A DNA stretch of 39,636 nt from an uncultured Granulicella sp. Its GTDB lineage: Bacteria; Acidobacteriota; Terriglobia; Terriglobales; Acidobacteriaceae. Made by a program: the position numbers and the translations under genes. This document shows, piece by piece, positions 8,735 through 21,200 of the stretch (position 1 is its first letter; each line of letters begins with the position of its first letter). The stretch lies in contig CAIZFH010000066.1 in NCBI GenBank assembly GCA_903932155.1, forward strand, positions 1 through 39,636. The letters run 5' to 3'. Below the pieces are notes generated by a model. That model was not told where the DNA came from and searched no databases. It saw only the letters and a program-made list of their open reading frames with translations.

Positions 8735-11614
8735 ATGTCACGCATCAAATTCCGTCTCGTCGGCGTATCCTTTTGCTTGCTAATCGCGGTTTGCCTTCCT
8801 CTCTTCGCTCAGACAGGTCAGAGCGGCACCATATCCGGCACCGTCGTTACAGTCGATGGCAGCCAGCTTCCCGGAGCCACTATTACGATCACGGGGGAAG
8901 GCGGCTTTGAGCGGTCGAAAACTGCGAGTCCTGAGGGAACGTTTTCCCTCGTCGATATTCCAAGCGGGACGTACAACGTCCGCGCCTCATCGCCGGGCTT
9001 TGCGACTGTGACGCAGTCTGCAGTTTCGGTGGCCGTGGGACGAAACGCCCAACTGGCTTTCACCCTTCCCGTTGCAGGTACCAGCCAAACGGTAAACGTC
9101 AGTGCGGGAGTGGCCTCTTTCGACACGAGCCAAACCTCCTCTGTCGTCAACATCGATCGTGACCGCGTCGAAGAGCTCCCAATCCCGAGTCGCAACTACC
9201 TGACCTTCGTACTGCTCTCGCCGCAAACGACTCCGGCAAATCCGGTGCTTTCACAACGAACGACCTCGCAAGGAAACGGCGGATTCGGGTTTGGAGGATT
9301 GCGCCCGTCCAGCAATGCTGTCCATATCGATGGCGTCTCCGACGACGATGAGTTTACGGGCAGCAGCCGGACTCAGCTTTCGCCGGAGGCAATCAATGAC
9401 TTCCAGATCGTCAACCACGGATTCGCTGCCGAGTCCGGCGGTGCTGCGGGCGGCTCCATCGACGTTCAGACGCGCCAGGGCATGAACAGGCCCCACGGGG
9501 ACGCCTTCATCTTTGAACAGAACGGCGCTTTGAATGGAACGCCGCCGCTCGGGCTTTACCCGTACAAGCCAGACGAGAATCGCTTCCGGGCCGGGGTCGC
9601 GCTGGGCGGTGCGATTGAGCGAGACAAGATGTTTTACTACGCCGCCGCCGAACAGGAATTGGGTCGCGGCGAAGACACGAACGATCTAAACCCGGCAACA
9701 ATCAGCCAGATCAACACAGCGCTTCAAAAGCCCGGGCCAGTACAGGGGCTCACGCTTCAGACAGGCTTCTTCCCCACGGTCGATCAAGAGACGGAAGCTT
9801 TCGGGAGGCTTGATAGTATCCTTTCGCTTCACCAATCAGTCATGCTACGCTACGCCTTCACCAACTCACGCAACGTGTCCGACGCGTTCAATACGGACGA
9901 ACTTTCAGATCGTTCGGCGCGTGGCTCCTTGTTTACTGCGGACAACAGCCTCAACGGAACGCTAACCTCAAGCCCTTCTAACGATTTTCTTAACAAGTTC
10001 AGCTTCGAGCTTTCGCAGCGGAGAGCCGTCGAGCATACAGGGACGACGGCGCTTCCCGGTGTGCTCATCCCTGGGGTAGCGCTCTTTGGAACTCCGTATG
10101 AAGGCAATAGCCGCCGCTTCGAGACACATCTTCAGTTTGAGGAAGCCGCAATGCTTCAGCGCGGGCATCATCTCATCCAGGCGGGTGCAGGAATCGACCG
10201 GGTATCGCTTCGCACCCAGGTACTCGACGGAAGTAGCGGCCTCTTCGTCTTCTCGACTCTCAACGCTTTCACCGCTGCGACGCCAGACTTTTTCATTCAA
10301 TCCTTCTACAACGATCCGGACACAGACTTCACCGAATACCGGTCTAAGGCGTACTTGCAGGACCATTGGACTCCCGCCCACAGCGTTGCGGTCGACTACG
10401 GACTCCGGTATGAAGACAATCGCCTTCCAGGCAGTCTTCCTCAACATGCCCTTAACTTCAGCCCTCGCATAGGAGTAGCGTGGACGCCTCGGAGGTCCCT
10501 CGTACTCCGGTCGGGGTTCGGCGTCTTCTATGACCGTTACTTGCTATCGACCATGAACCGACTTCTGGAACTAGACGGCAGTCATGGGTTCAGCCAAATT
10601 CTGGAGGACACAGCGGCAACCGCGCTCTATCGCGCCGGGGCCGCTCCGAAGCAGCCTGTCCCCTCCGTAGCTCAGAGTATCTGGACCGCTCAGAACGGCC
10701 TCCAGAACCCTTACAGCGAGGTTGCATCCTTTAGTGCAGAACAAGCTCTACCACTTCAGACCACGCTCAAAGCCGAGTATCAGTATGTTCACGGTACTCA
10801 CCTGGGACGCACGACGAACACGAACCTCCCCCCTCCCGTCCTCTTGACTGCGCAAAATGCTGCCGGCCTCGGCGTCAGTTCTCCGACGGCACAACAGGTC
10901 GGAACTCTGGTCTTCTCGCCCTCGCGCCTGAATCCCGCCTATGACGCGATCGATCAGTTCTCCACTTCGGCGGGATCAAACTACAACGGAGCGACAGTCA
11001 CTCTCAACCGGCAATTCACTGACGATTTTCAACTCCTCGTCGGCTATACCTTTTCAAAGACTCTGGACGACGCCTCCTTCGACACGGAGCAGCCTCAGAA
11101 TCCCTATGATCTTCGAGGCGAACGAGCCTGCTCGTTGCAAGATCAACGCCATCGTCTTACCCTGAGCGGGCTCTGGCTGATTGGGCCAGATCTGAACGAT
11201 CCTCAGGATGCTGCTGCAAACGCCAATCCTGGCAAGTTGATGCGACTCCTCACCGGGCTTGAGTTTGCGCCCATCCTGAGCGTCGCAAGCGGCTTCCGCG
11301 AGGATGCAATCACCGGGCTCGACAGCAATCGCGAACACATTTATCCCTTTGCGGCTCGTCCAATTGGCTATGCGCGAAATTCTCTCTTGACGTCGCCCAG
11401 CTTTGATTTCGACCTGCGCGTTCTTAAAATGGTCCCGCTCGGCTCAGGTCATCTTGATATCGTCGCCGAGTCCTTCAACCTGCCTAACCACCGCAATGTC
11501 TCGCTGTTGAGCACTGCGTTTGGATCCAATGCGCTGGCTCAGCAAAGCTTCAACCAGACGATAGGGACCTCCACGGCGAGGCGGATTCAGTTCTCTCTGG
11601 ACTACGAGTTCTGA
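8735..11614 (+). CDS. TonB-dependent receptor with carboxypeptidase-regulatory-like N-terminus (959 aa)
   Basis: An outer-membrane beta-barrel of the Oar-like kind that is expanded in acidobacteria. The start at 8735 gives a clean signal peptide (VGVSFCLLIAVCLPLFAQ) and has GGAGA upstream; an in-frame start at 8648 would add 29 residues of unlikely N-terminus. Residues about 28-115 form the carboxypeptidase-regulatory-like domain (ISGTVVTVDGSQLPGATI, SPEGTFSLVDIPSGTYNV). The plug region follows (VEELPIPSRNYLTF, PEAINDFQIVNHGFAAESGG). The remainder is barrel strands with RSGFGVFYDRY and the chain ends RRIQFSLDYEF, the usual C-terminal phenylalanine. The substrate cannot be deduced: such receptors import large oligomers or metal complexes, and the neighbouring copper ATPase is only circumstantial. 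No TonB-box could be assigned with confidence. Confidence 0.92.
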   Translation: MSRIKFRLVGVSFCLLIAVCLPLFAQTGQSGTISGTVVTVDGSQLPGATITITGEGGFERSKTASPEGTFSLVDIPSGTYNVRASSPGFATVTQSAVSVAVGRNAQLAFTLPVAGTSQTVNVSAGVASFDTSQTSSVVNIDRDRVEELPIPSRNYLTFVLLSPQTTPANPVLSQRTTSQGNGGFGFGGLRPSSNAVHIDGVSDDDEFTGSSRTQLSPEAINDFQIVNHGFAAESGGAAGGSIDVQTRQGMNRPHGDAFIFEQNGALNGTPPLGLYPYKPDENRFRAGVALGGAIERDKMFYYAAAEQELGRGEDTNDLNPATISQINTALQKPGPVQGLTLQTGFFPTVDQETEAFGRLDSILSLHQSVMLRYAFTNSRNVSDAFNTDELSDRSARGSLFTADNSLNGTLTSSPSNDFLNKFSFELSQRRAVEHTGTTALPGVLIPGVALFGTPYEGNSRRFETHLQFEEAAMLQRGHHLIQAGAGIDRVSLRTQVLDGSSGLFVFSTLNAFTAATPDFFIQSFYNDPDTDFTEYRSKAYLQDHWTPAHSVAVDYGLRYEDNRLPGSLPQHALNFSPRIGVAWTPRRSLVLRSGFGVFYDRYLLSTMNRLLELDGSHGFSQILEDTAATALYRAGAAPKQPVPSVAQSIWTAQNGLQNPYSEVASFSAEQALPLQTTLKAEYQYVHGTHLGRTTNTNLPPPVLLTAQNAAGLGVSSPTAQQVGTLVFSPSRLNPAYDAIDQFSTSAGSNYNGATVTLNRQFTDDFQLLVGYTFSKTLDDASFDTEQPQNPYDLRGERACSLQDQRHRLTLSGLWLIGPDLNDPQDAAANANPGKLMRLLTGLEFAPILSVASGFREDAITGLDSNREHIYPFAARPIGYARNSLLTSPSFDFDLRVLKMVPLGSGHLDIVAESFNLPNHRNVSLLSTAFGSNALAQQSFNQTIGTSTARRIQFSLDYEF

Positions 11615-11903
11615 AATTCTCGACAGCCACTTCTCTCTGGGTATCCATCCCAACTCCAACTTGGTGGCGCTCACGCCCGACGTAGTAGTACACTTTCCTC
11701 AATCCGGGCCCTTCGCAGCCTGAACCAAAATTCAAATTCCCCACTGAAATAACAAGAGCTGTCCAAACGGACGGGCCGCCTCAAATAGTTACTCGCTCAT
11801 CTGATTTGAAATAGACAACCGTGAACGCCCGTGCTAATAATCAAACTCTAGTTTCCAAAATACAATTTCAAAATTCAATAACCAACCGGCCCAGGAGTTA
11901 GCT
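11615..11903. other. AT-rich intergenic region
   Basis: Between the receptor and the orphan head copy. The right half is clearly more AT-rich than the neighbouring genes, with reiterated words (AAAATTCAAATTCCC, AATTTCAAAATTCAATAACC), consistent with a promoter region. No rho-independent terminator with a T-run was recognised after the receptor stop. Confidence 0.5.
11812..11841 (+). promoter_or_regulatory. Possible sigma-70-type promoter for the orphan head copy / giant RHS gene
   Basis: TAGACA (11812-11817) lies 18 bases before AATAAT (11836-11841) inside an AT-rich patch 60-90 bases before the ATG at 11904. Five of six bases match in each box. The match is by eye only and acidobacterial promoters are poorly characterised. 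Confidence 0.3.
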
Positions 11904-12149
11904 ATGAGAGAACCCCGAGGCGTAAGCCGGTCGGTTGTCCTGTTTGCCAACGTAGTCCTTGTTGTGCAAGCAGGCATGCATGCTCAGATTCCGAGCGGAG
12001 ACGTGGTCATATCTTCGAGCACCAGCTGGGCTGCGGGCAATTACCTGAGTCCTGTCATCCGTGCATTCGGAGATCCACAGAGCATCCCAAGAATGCACCA
12101 TTTCCTGCCCTCAAATGTTTATGAGACTGGCTCTACCGGGATCAGGTAG
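11904..12149 (+). pseudogene. Orphan head copy: signal peptide plus first strand of the downstream giant protein's module (81 aa)
   Basis: A short frame with a good ribosome binding site (AGGAG about 8 bases upstream of the ATG) and a signal peptide (VVLFANVVLVVQAGMHAQ). Just after the cleavage site it reads SGDVVISSSTSWAAGNY, which lines up with SGNVVVSSSTSWATNTY at the same place in the 3592-residue protein that starts 87 bases downstream. After about 15 residues the similarity stops and the rest (from SPVIRAFGDP to the stop) looks unrelated. So it is the 5' end of a second copy of the giant gene, or of a shorter paralogue, cut off after the first beta-strand. Because the start signals are intact it could still be translated into a short secreted peptide. 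It might instead be an upstream leader ORF for the giant gene. Confidence 0.55.
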
Positions 12150-12235
12150 TGCACATTGTGTCGTTCGAGTGAGCTAATACCGGCTCGGTAGTATTGAGTG
12201 GTGCAAACCTTAGTTGGAATGATTTGAGGCGATAA

Positions 12236-15200
12236 ATGCGGCTATCTGAATGCAGCCCCAGCAGCTTCCCCCTTCGACGGTTCCGAATCGTCGCAAGCGT
12301 TGCCTTGCTCGTTGCGATCGTAGCCTTGACACCACGAGCCTGGTCGCAATCCGGGAATGTCGTTGTCTCCTCGAGCACCTCCTGGGCCACGAACACCTAT
12401 CAACTTACCAGTTTGACGGTCAATAGTGGAGCGACGCTCACAATCGGAGGCGGCTCGACCGTCAACGTCTCCGGCACCGTTCTGGTGACGGCTAATTCGG
12501 CCATTGTTTTACAGTCCAAGAACAACGCTTCCCTGGTCGGCGGCACGTGGCAGGGAGTAGGCGTGACCATCAACGCCGCCAGCTTGCAAGTGGACGCGGG
12601 ATCGAGTATCAACGCCGATGGTCAGGGCTATATAGCAGGCGCGCTGAACTGTAGTACTCCCGGTGCCGGACCTGGTGGTGGTCCGGTCTACTGCAACAAC
12701 GCCGGTAATGCCGGCAGCTACGGCGGTTTGGGAGGAGGACCCACTACCGCGTCTGTCTCCACCTACGGTTCGCAGTTTGCACCGGTAGATCTCGGCTCCG
12801 GCGGCTCTGCGGGTGCGTGCGGCGTGCAAGGTTGCCAGAATCAGCCGGCGGGTGCCGGTGGCGGCGCAGTACGCCTTGTCATCACTGGAACAATGACGTT
12901 GAACGGCACAATCTCCGCCAACGGCGGCAATGCTGAAAGCAGCGGCGTATACCCCTCAGGTGCCGGATCGGGCGGTTCCGTATATGTAACCGCGGGTACT
13001 CTTGCGGGGAGCGGGACCTTCAGCGCCAACGGAGGCGCGGGTGTCTACGGCGGCGGCGGAGGACGAGTCGCGGTTTACTACACCTCGGCCGCGAACTACA
13101 GCGGCTTCAATGCCTCAGTTGCCAACGGCAGTGCAAACGGCGGGCAGAACGGAACGGTGTTGTTTGCCAACGATTCGCAGGCCAATCCCGATCTGAACAT
13201 CACGAATCTGTTTTTCATCAGCGCGGGCACGACGGCAACGTTTAACTCCATCACTGTAAATAACGGCGGCACGCTCACAATTGGCGGCGGTTCAAACATC
13301 ACCGTCACCAACGGCATCCTGGTCACCGGCAACTCGGCCATTGTTTTGCAGTCCCAGAACAACGCAGCCCTGGTCAGCGGCAAGTGGCAGGGAGCGGGTG
13401 TGACCATCAACGCCGCCAGCGTGCAAGTGGACGCAGGATCGAGCATCAACGCCGACGGCCAGGGCTATGTCGCCGGCGCGCTGAACTGCAGTACTCCCGG
13501 AGCAGGGCCTGGCGGTGGCCCTGTGTACTGCAATAACGCCGGAAATGGCGGCAGCTACGCCGGTTTGGGCGCAGGACCCAGTACCGCGTCTGTCTCCACC
13601 TACGGGTCGCAGTTTGCACCGGTAGATCTCGGCTCCGGCGGCTCTGCGGGTGCGTGCGGCGTGCAAGGTTGCCAGAATCAGCCGGCGGGTGCCGGCGGTG
13701 GCGCAATGCGCCTTGTCATCACAGGGACAATGACGATCAACGGCGTCGTCTCCGCCAACGGCGGCAATGCTGAAAGCAGCAATGTATACCCTTCCGGTGC
13801 CGGAGCTGGTGGCTCCGTATACATAACCGTGGGTACTCTTGCGGGGAGCGGGATCTTCAGCGCCAACGGCGGCACGGGCATTTATGGCGGCGGCGGCGGG
13901 CGAGTCGCGGTCTACTACACCTCGAGCACATTCAGCGGCTCCCCGGTCGCAACCGCCAACGGCGGCACCAGCAGTAGCACCAACCCGGGCCAGCCTGGGA
14001 CAGTCGTTCTCATCGACAACTCAGTCCCCAACGGGCGGCTGCACATCGACCAGTCGTTTGTTATCAATTCGGGCACGACGGCAACGTATAACTCCATCAC
14101 GGTTTCGGGCAAGGGCGTATTGACGATCGGAGCAGGCTCGGATATTACCGTTCTCAACACACTGCTCGTCACCGGAACCGGCCAGGTAATTGTGCAATCC
14201 TTGAATAACACTGCGAAAATACATAGTTTGTGGCAGGGCCAGGGTGGCACGCTTTCCGTCGGCAATCTTGAAGTGGATGCCGGAGCGAGCCTTAACGCCG
14301 ACGGCCAAGGCTACATCGCCGGCGCGGTGAACTGTAGCTCTGCAGGCGCGGGGCCTGGCGGTGGCCCACTGTTCTGCAACAACGCCGGCAATGCCGGCAG
14401 CTACGGCGGGTTGGGCGCAGGATCGCAGGTCTCCCCCGGCGCTACCTACGGCTCACAGATCGCGCCTATGGATTTGGGCTCCGGCGGCTCTGCGGGTGCG
14501 TGCGGTGTGCAGGGTTGTCAGAATCAGCCGGCGGGTGCCGGTGGCGGCACATTGCGCTTGGTCGTCACAGGGACATTGACGTTGAACGGCACAATCTCCG
14601 CCAACGGCGGCAATGCTGAAAGCAGCAATGTATACCCCTCCGGTGCCGGAGCTGGCGGCTCCGTATATGTAACTGCGGGTACTCTGGCGGGGAGTGGGAC
14701 CTTCAGCGCCAACGGAGGCGCGGGTGTCTATGGCGGCGGTGGCGGACGAGTCGCGGTCTACTACACAACCAACAGTGGCTCGACCACCCAAACGGCAACC
14801 GGTGGAACAGGCTCAAATCCGGGACACTCAGGGTCCGTAGTTTTCTCGCAGACCTCGCAGCCGGTTGTGTGGCTGCAGCCAATAGCGAACGTCATCCACG
14901 CCACGACCCATTTTGAAGGCTCAGGCATGGGCCTCAATTCCTCCACAGCGACCGTTAATATCGTCGCGGTTAGTAACGCCGGTTCTTACACGCTCGCAAC
15001 CGGGCTACCGACCATCTTTGCGTTCGATTGGAACACTACTGCAGTTCCCGATGGCCAATACGAAATCCACCTGACATTCCGTGACGGAAGCGGCAATGTG
15101 ATTGAGGATGCTTCGCGCACCATCGCCGTCAACAATACTGCGATCTGGCAAACCGGCGTGATCGGCTCAAGCGGGACTTGGGTGAATACCGCTGTAAATA

Positions 15201-18200
15201 TACTGCAGGGGAACGTAATCATTCCCTCGGGCGTTACCGTAACCGTCCAACCTGGTACGATCCTCAAGGCGATGCCCGGGGCGCAATTGGTGGTGGAAGC
15301 CGGTGGCATCCTGAATGCCCAGGGCACTGCCCAGGCGCCGATTGTATTTACCACAATCACCGACGACAGCGTCGGTGGCGACACCGATTACGATTCCGGC
15401 GCGGCGGCGGCGCAGCCGGGAGATTGGTCGGGCATCGTTACCTTCGGCAACGGTCAGGCCAATGTGAATAGCAACACTTCGGTGGATTATTCCCTCACCA
15501 CGCTGGGCGGAACCCTTACCGCCAACCTGACCTTGTTCAGCACTGTTGTGTATCACGTGACCGGGAATATCACGGTGCCGAGCGGCATCACGCTCACGTT
15601 GCAACCGGGCGCGATCGTCAAGTTCGATCCAAACCTCGGGATCTCGGTGCAAGGCGGACAACTGATCGCCAGCGGTACAGTTCCCCAACCCATCTACTTC
15701 ACGTCGATCAAGGACGATTCCATCGGTGGCGACACCAATGGTGATGGGAACGCCACCACGCCGGCGGCGGGCGACTGGGGACAAATCGAAATCAATGGCG
15801 GCACGGGAACTTTCAACCACGTGGTGGTCAGCTATGGTGGTGGCCCCACGACCGCGCCCACGGGGTCCGTTCTCTCCATCATTCGCGCGGATGGCGCTGC
15901 GACCCTCACGATATCGAACAGCGTGGTGCAGCAGTCGTTTTTCGACGGAATCATCGTGAACACGTCAACTACGCCGACGATCAGCAACACCATTGTGTCC
16001 GCGACGGAACGCGCGATCTTCAGCTACAACACGGTGAACGTGATCAACTGCACGCTCGATAACAACCAGATCGGGCTGTTCAATCACGCTGCGTCGATGA
16101 ACATCGCCAATACCATCGTGTCCAACAGTATTCAATCGGGTGTGCAGGGGCCGGGGACCTTCACGCTACAGTATTCGGATATCTGGACTTCGGTGGCGAA
16201 CGCCGTCAACTACAGCGCAACCAGTGATCTGACCGGTCAGAGCGGCAATATTTCGGCAAATCCGAAGTACATCAACGCCGCCCAGGGCAATTATCGTCTG
16301 AACTATGGTTCGCCGGCCATCGACGCAGCCAACTCGCCTCTGGCGCCAACCACGGATGAGATGGGAGATCCGCGCTACAACGATCCGCGCACCAGCCCCA
16401 AGACCGGTATCCCAAATTCGTCCGTAAAATATGCCGACATGGGCGCGCTCGAGTTTGTCGAGTCGGCCCCTTCGGACATCGATTTGACGGTCAGCTCGGT
16501 TACCGGACCGGCGACCGCCATGACCGGCACCAACGTGCAAATCCAATGGGCCGACACCAATACCGGCACGGCGCCGGCAGTTGGCCCTTGGCACGACGCG
16601 ATATACCTGGTCCGGAATCCGGACACCAATCCGGTCGCTATTTTCATGGGCACGGTGCTGGTCGCGAGCGGCGTCACGCTGGGACCGGGCCAGACCTATA
16701 ACGCCTCGGCAACCTTCCGCGTGCCGGGAAGTATCGTTGGCAATCATCACTGGGAGGCAAAGGTCAATGTTGCCGGCGATGTCTTCGTGGGGCAGAACAC
16801 TGCTGACAATACCGGCGTCTCGTTGGACACGGTGTATATCGACCTTCCGCAAATCACACTCGATGCCGCCGCAGTCACGAATGCGTTCGCTTCGGCGGGA
16901 CAGTCCTGGTGGTACAAGCTCACCCCGGGCTCCAACAAGTCGGTCGGAGTAAGCGCGTCATTGCCTGGCAACGGTGGTACGATGCAACTCTTCATCGGTC
17001 AGGGATATGTACCCAGCCAGCAGCAGTATGATGAACAGTCGGCGCAATTCAATTCCTCGAGCGCGAACGCAGTTATTTCGAATACCACGAGCCAGACGTA
17101 TTACGTCACCGCTTATAGTCCAACCCTGACCACGACGCCCGAAAACTTCTCTATTGCAGCGGCCACCGAGCAATTCTCTCTCACTTCAGTAAGCCCCGGT
17201 ACGGTAGACCTCGATGGTGCCTTCACTCTGGAATTTATCGGCTCTGGGTTTAACACCAGCGGCGTGTTCACCATAACCCCGCCAACCAACACCACTGGTG
17301 CCACGGCGGTCACGGCCAGCTCGATTTTTGTCCAGGATCCGTCGCACGTCTTCGCCAGCTTTGCCCAGTTGGCATCGAATTATCCGCAGGGCAGTTACTC
17401 GGCGGCGGTGACGCAGAACAGCGCCACGGCCAGTCTGGCGAACGCCTTCAAGGTTGCGGCCGGAACCGATCCGCCGCCGGGCTCGAATCCGATCGCCTGC
17501 GGCAGTACCAATTGCCCCGCGCCATATAGTCAACTCGATTTCTCGATCGTCGCGCCGCCCTCCGTGCGTGCCGGATTTCCCTTCACCATCACGGTGAACT
17601 ATAGCAATCCATGGGGGATCAACATGCCCGCGCCGTTGTTCTGGGTCACCGCCACTGGCGGCCAAGTAATCCCGCCAGCGCCGACTTGTCCGACCTGCAC
17701 CCCGACTTATCAAGCCAAATATCAGCAGATTTACACATCTGGCAATTATCTGGCGATCAATTTCAACGGCCCCGCCGGCGTTTTGCCCCCCGGTGCCCAG
17801 GGCAGTATCACCTTCACCGCCATCGCCGGCATCAGCAGCAGCAACGTCCAATTCAACATCGTTACCGCGACCGACCTGAACACGCCGGCGAACTTCAGCG
17901 AAAGCGCATTGAAGCCATTCTATGAGCCGACCGATGCCTGGGACCCCATCTACAACAATTTCATTGCTGCGGTGGGTAACCCAACCGGCGGCCCAACCAT
18001 GGGCCTTTACAACGCGTTGCTGGACGCCGACGCATCCTACCTCAGCCAATTTGGCGAGTACATCTACCAGGTAGATACGCTGTTCGAATACGAACTGTTG
18101 AAGGCCGGGCTGAAACAGATCACGAAACGCTATCACGTCGGCGCCTACGGGCGAGGCTCGACCCATCCCTACGACATTTGGGCGGAGATCCAGAACGGAG

Positions 18201-21200
18201 GTCCGGTGATTCACTATCCGGACGGCGGCGTCCGCGCCTTCGTGGCCGATGCCAACATCGCGAATCAATATGACGGATTCCCGGGCGACAATGCCACGAT
18301 CACGCTGAATTCCAGCGACCAGAGCTGGCTGCTGACCGAAGTCACTGGCGGAAAAACCCATCTCGTGGTCGACCCGACCGGTCTGACCAATCGCTGGGTG
18401 CTCGATTATTTCCTCGATCTCAATGGCAACCAGATGTCCGCGCACTATACCGGCGACCATCTCACGAGCGTGGTCAATTCCACCACCGGCGACACGACCA
18501 GCTTTGTCTACAACAGTCAGGGACTCATCACCAGCTCCACCGACCCGGTGGGGCGCCAGACTACATACGCCTACGACAGCGCCGGACAGCATCTGCTCAG
18601 CACCACCAACGCCGGCGGGACAACCACTTACACCTATGTGACTGGTCAGGGTAACGCGGAAGAGTATGCGCTAGCCTCCGTCGCCTACCCAGACGGGACG
18701 CATGATTATTTCACCTACGATACCAACGGGCGGCTGACGAGCCGCTACATGGACGCCAACGCCGCAACCGTCACCTACGCCTACGACACGAACGGCGTGA
18801 TCACCGCCACCGACGCGGCGGGCAACAGCAGCAAGACTTACCCCGACGTTACAGGACACTTTGTGAAAGCAATCGATCCGCTGGGATCAGTGGTGCAAGC
18901 GTCCTATGACTCCGAAGGGAAACTGATTTCCACGCTGGAACCGACGGGCGCTTTCGCTTCCTTCAGCTATGACGCCTTAGGGAACGTAACCGCGATTCGC
19001 GATAAGCTAGGCCATGAACTGGACATGAACTACGCATCACGGGCTCGGCTCAGTTCCCTGACCGACGCACTAGGGAATGCTGAACAGTTCGCCTACGACA
19101 GTCGCGCCAACCGCACTGCGACGACCTTCCCGGACAACAGTGCGCAAAATGCCACCTACGATGCCCACGGCAACCTCGTCGATTGGACTAATCGCCGCAA
19201 CAGTTCGATGACCTTCACCTACGACAGCCACAACCTGCTTACGCAGGTGAATCACAGCAACGGCGCACAGGAAACGTTCACCTATGACACCCACCGAAAT
19301 CTGTTGACCGCCACCTCGGCGGCTGGCACCAATCAAAACACCTACGACACGGCGGACCGGCTGACGAAGGTGACCTACCCGGATGGCCATTCCTTGCAAT
19401 TCACCTACGACGCCGGTGGACGGCGCGCAACAATGACCGACCCGAGCAGTTTTACGGTGCAATACGCTTACGACGCCGTGGGTCGGCTCAGCAGCCTTAC
19501 CAGCGGCGGCACGACACAGGTCACCTACGCCTACGATGCCGTGGGACGCCTCACGCAAAAGACGTTGGGGAATGGAACTTATACCAAGTACACATATGAC
19601 GCGGCGGAGCGGGTGACTGGCCTGGTCAATTACGCCGCTAACGGGTCGGTGCTGAGCAGCTTTACCTATATCTATGACGCGCTCGGGCGCAAAACCAGCG
19701 TGACCACGCTGCAGGGGACAACGAACTTCCAGTACGACGACGACGATCAACTTGTCTCGCTGAGTGGCACGACCAGTACCGCATCCTATAGTTACGATGC
19801 CGCGGGCAACCGGGTGACGGCCGGCAGCGGCTTGGGCACGACTTATGCGGTCAACAATCTTAACGAGTACACGTCGGCCGGCAGCGCGAGTTACATCTAC
19901 GATGCCGACGGCAACATGACCGGCAAGACGGATTCTACCGGGACCTCGACGTATGCCTACGACGACGAGAACCGACTCACCGGAGTCACCGGCCCCGCGG
20001 GCACCTGGACCTACACGTACGATGCCTTCGGCAACCGCATTGCGCAGGTTTTCAATGGCACTCGCACCGATTATCTGATCGATCCTGCGGGCATCGGCGA
20101 AGTTGTCGCCGAATTCGCCGGCAGCGGAAGCCTGATCGGTCACTATGTATACGGTTCCGAATTGATCGGCGGCGTGCCGGGGTCGGGCGGGGCCACCTAT
20201 TACGCTTTCGATGCGACGGGCAACACCGCGCAGGTCACCAATGCCAGCGGCGCAGTCGTCGACAGCTACAGCTTCCTTCCGTTCGGCGAGAAGACGGTGA
20301 ATAGCCAAGCCGTCGTCAATCCATTCACCTTTGGTGGCCAATTCGGGGTCATGGATGAGGGCACTGGCCTTTACTTCATGCGACACCGCTGGTACGACCC
20401 GACCACTGGCCGCTTCACCCAACCCGACCCGCTCAGTTACGGAGCCGGCGACGCCAACCTTTACCGCTACGCCGGCAACAACCCGCTCAATTCGGTCGAT
20501 CCGGCGGGCCTGGATCCACCCGTTTCGAACGACCCGGTGACAGCCGTCTTTGGCTCGGATGCAGGTTGGTGCGGCTCCCACGCGGGCGCCGCCGATGCGA
20601 ATCAGATCGCGGATCAGATCGCACAAGCCAAGACCTTGGGCTTCGATTACATGGCAGTGTCCGCCAATGGTCCTGGCGGGGGAACCACGTATTACATAAA
20701 TCTTCACAATGGCAATCGGTACGGCTCAGGTGAGTTTGTAGCGGGCACGCCGGGCGCTAGCGTAACGTTTATGCGGATCGATAGCAATTCTTCCGATCGC
20801 GCGGGGCTTACCGACGGTTTTCTCACCGGTTCATCCCAAAGCGTGACGATAGGTGCTAACGGTGCAGTGTTCTCTAGCGTCGGATCGTCCGGGTTGAATG
20901 CGTCCGGCGGTGGGTTTGGAACACCAGGGTTCTCTGCAGCTTCTGGCTACGGGGTAGCAGTCCCAAGCAACGGCAACAGCGACAGCAGCGGCAGTAGCGG
21001 TTGCCCCGTTCCACCACCACCGCCGCCTCCGCCCGCGCCGGGAGGACCGGGAGGTGCTGGCTCGGGGAGTGTTACGATCTCCAACAAGAAGGGCACCGAC
21101 CCCAACGGCAAGATGTCGGGCGGGTTTGGCAACCAGGGCTTCGTGCCGGCGGGCAGCCCGATTCCCTACACCATTTACTTTGAGAATCAGCCGACCGCAA

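Noticed and set aside
12410-14859. Tandem repeats considered as a CRISPR or satellite array
   Set aside because: Periods of 837 and 846 bases keep the reading frame and encode a consistent protein module; there are no short repeats with unique spacers.
17186-20707. Long - strand open frames (17186-18592 and 19070-20707) inside the giant gene
   Set aside because: They run antisense to clear RHS/YD repeats, lack start signals, and are Arg/Gly/Val-rich in the way expected of the complement of biased GC-rich codons.
20515-21010. Polymorphic toxin tip after the RHS core
   Set aside because: No nuclease, deaminase, ADP-ribosyltransferase or other toxin motif recognised, and no small immunity-like gene follows; kept as an open question in the findings.
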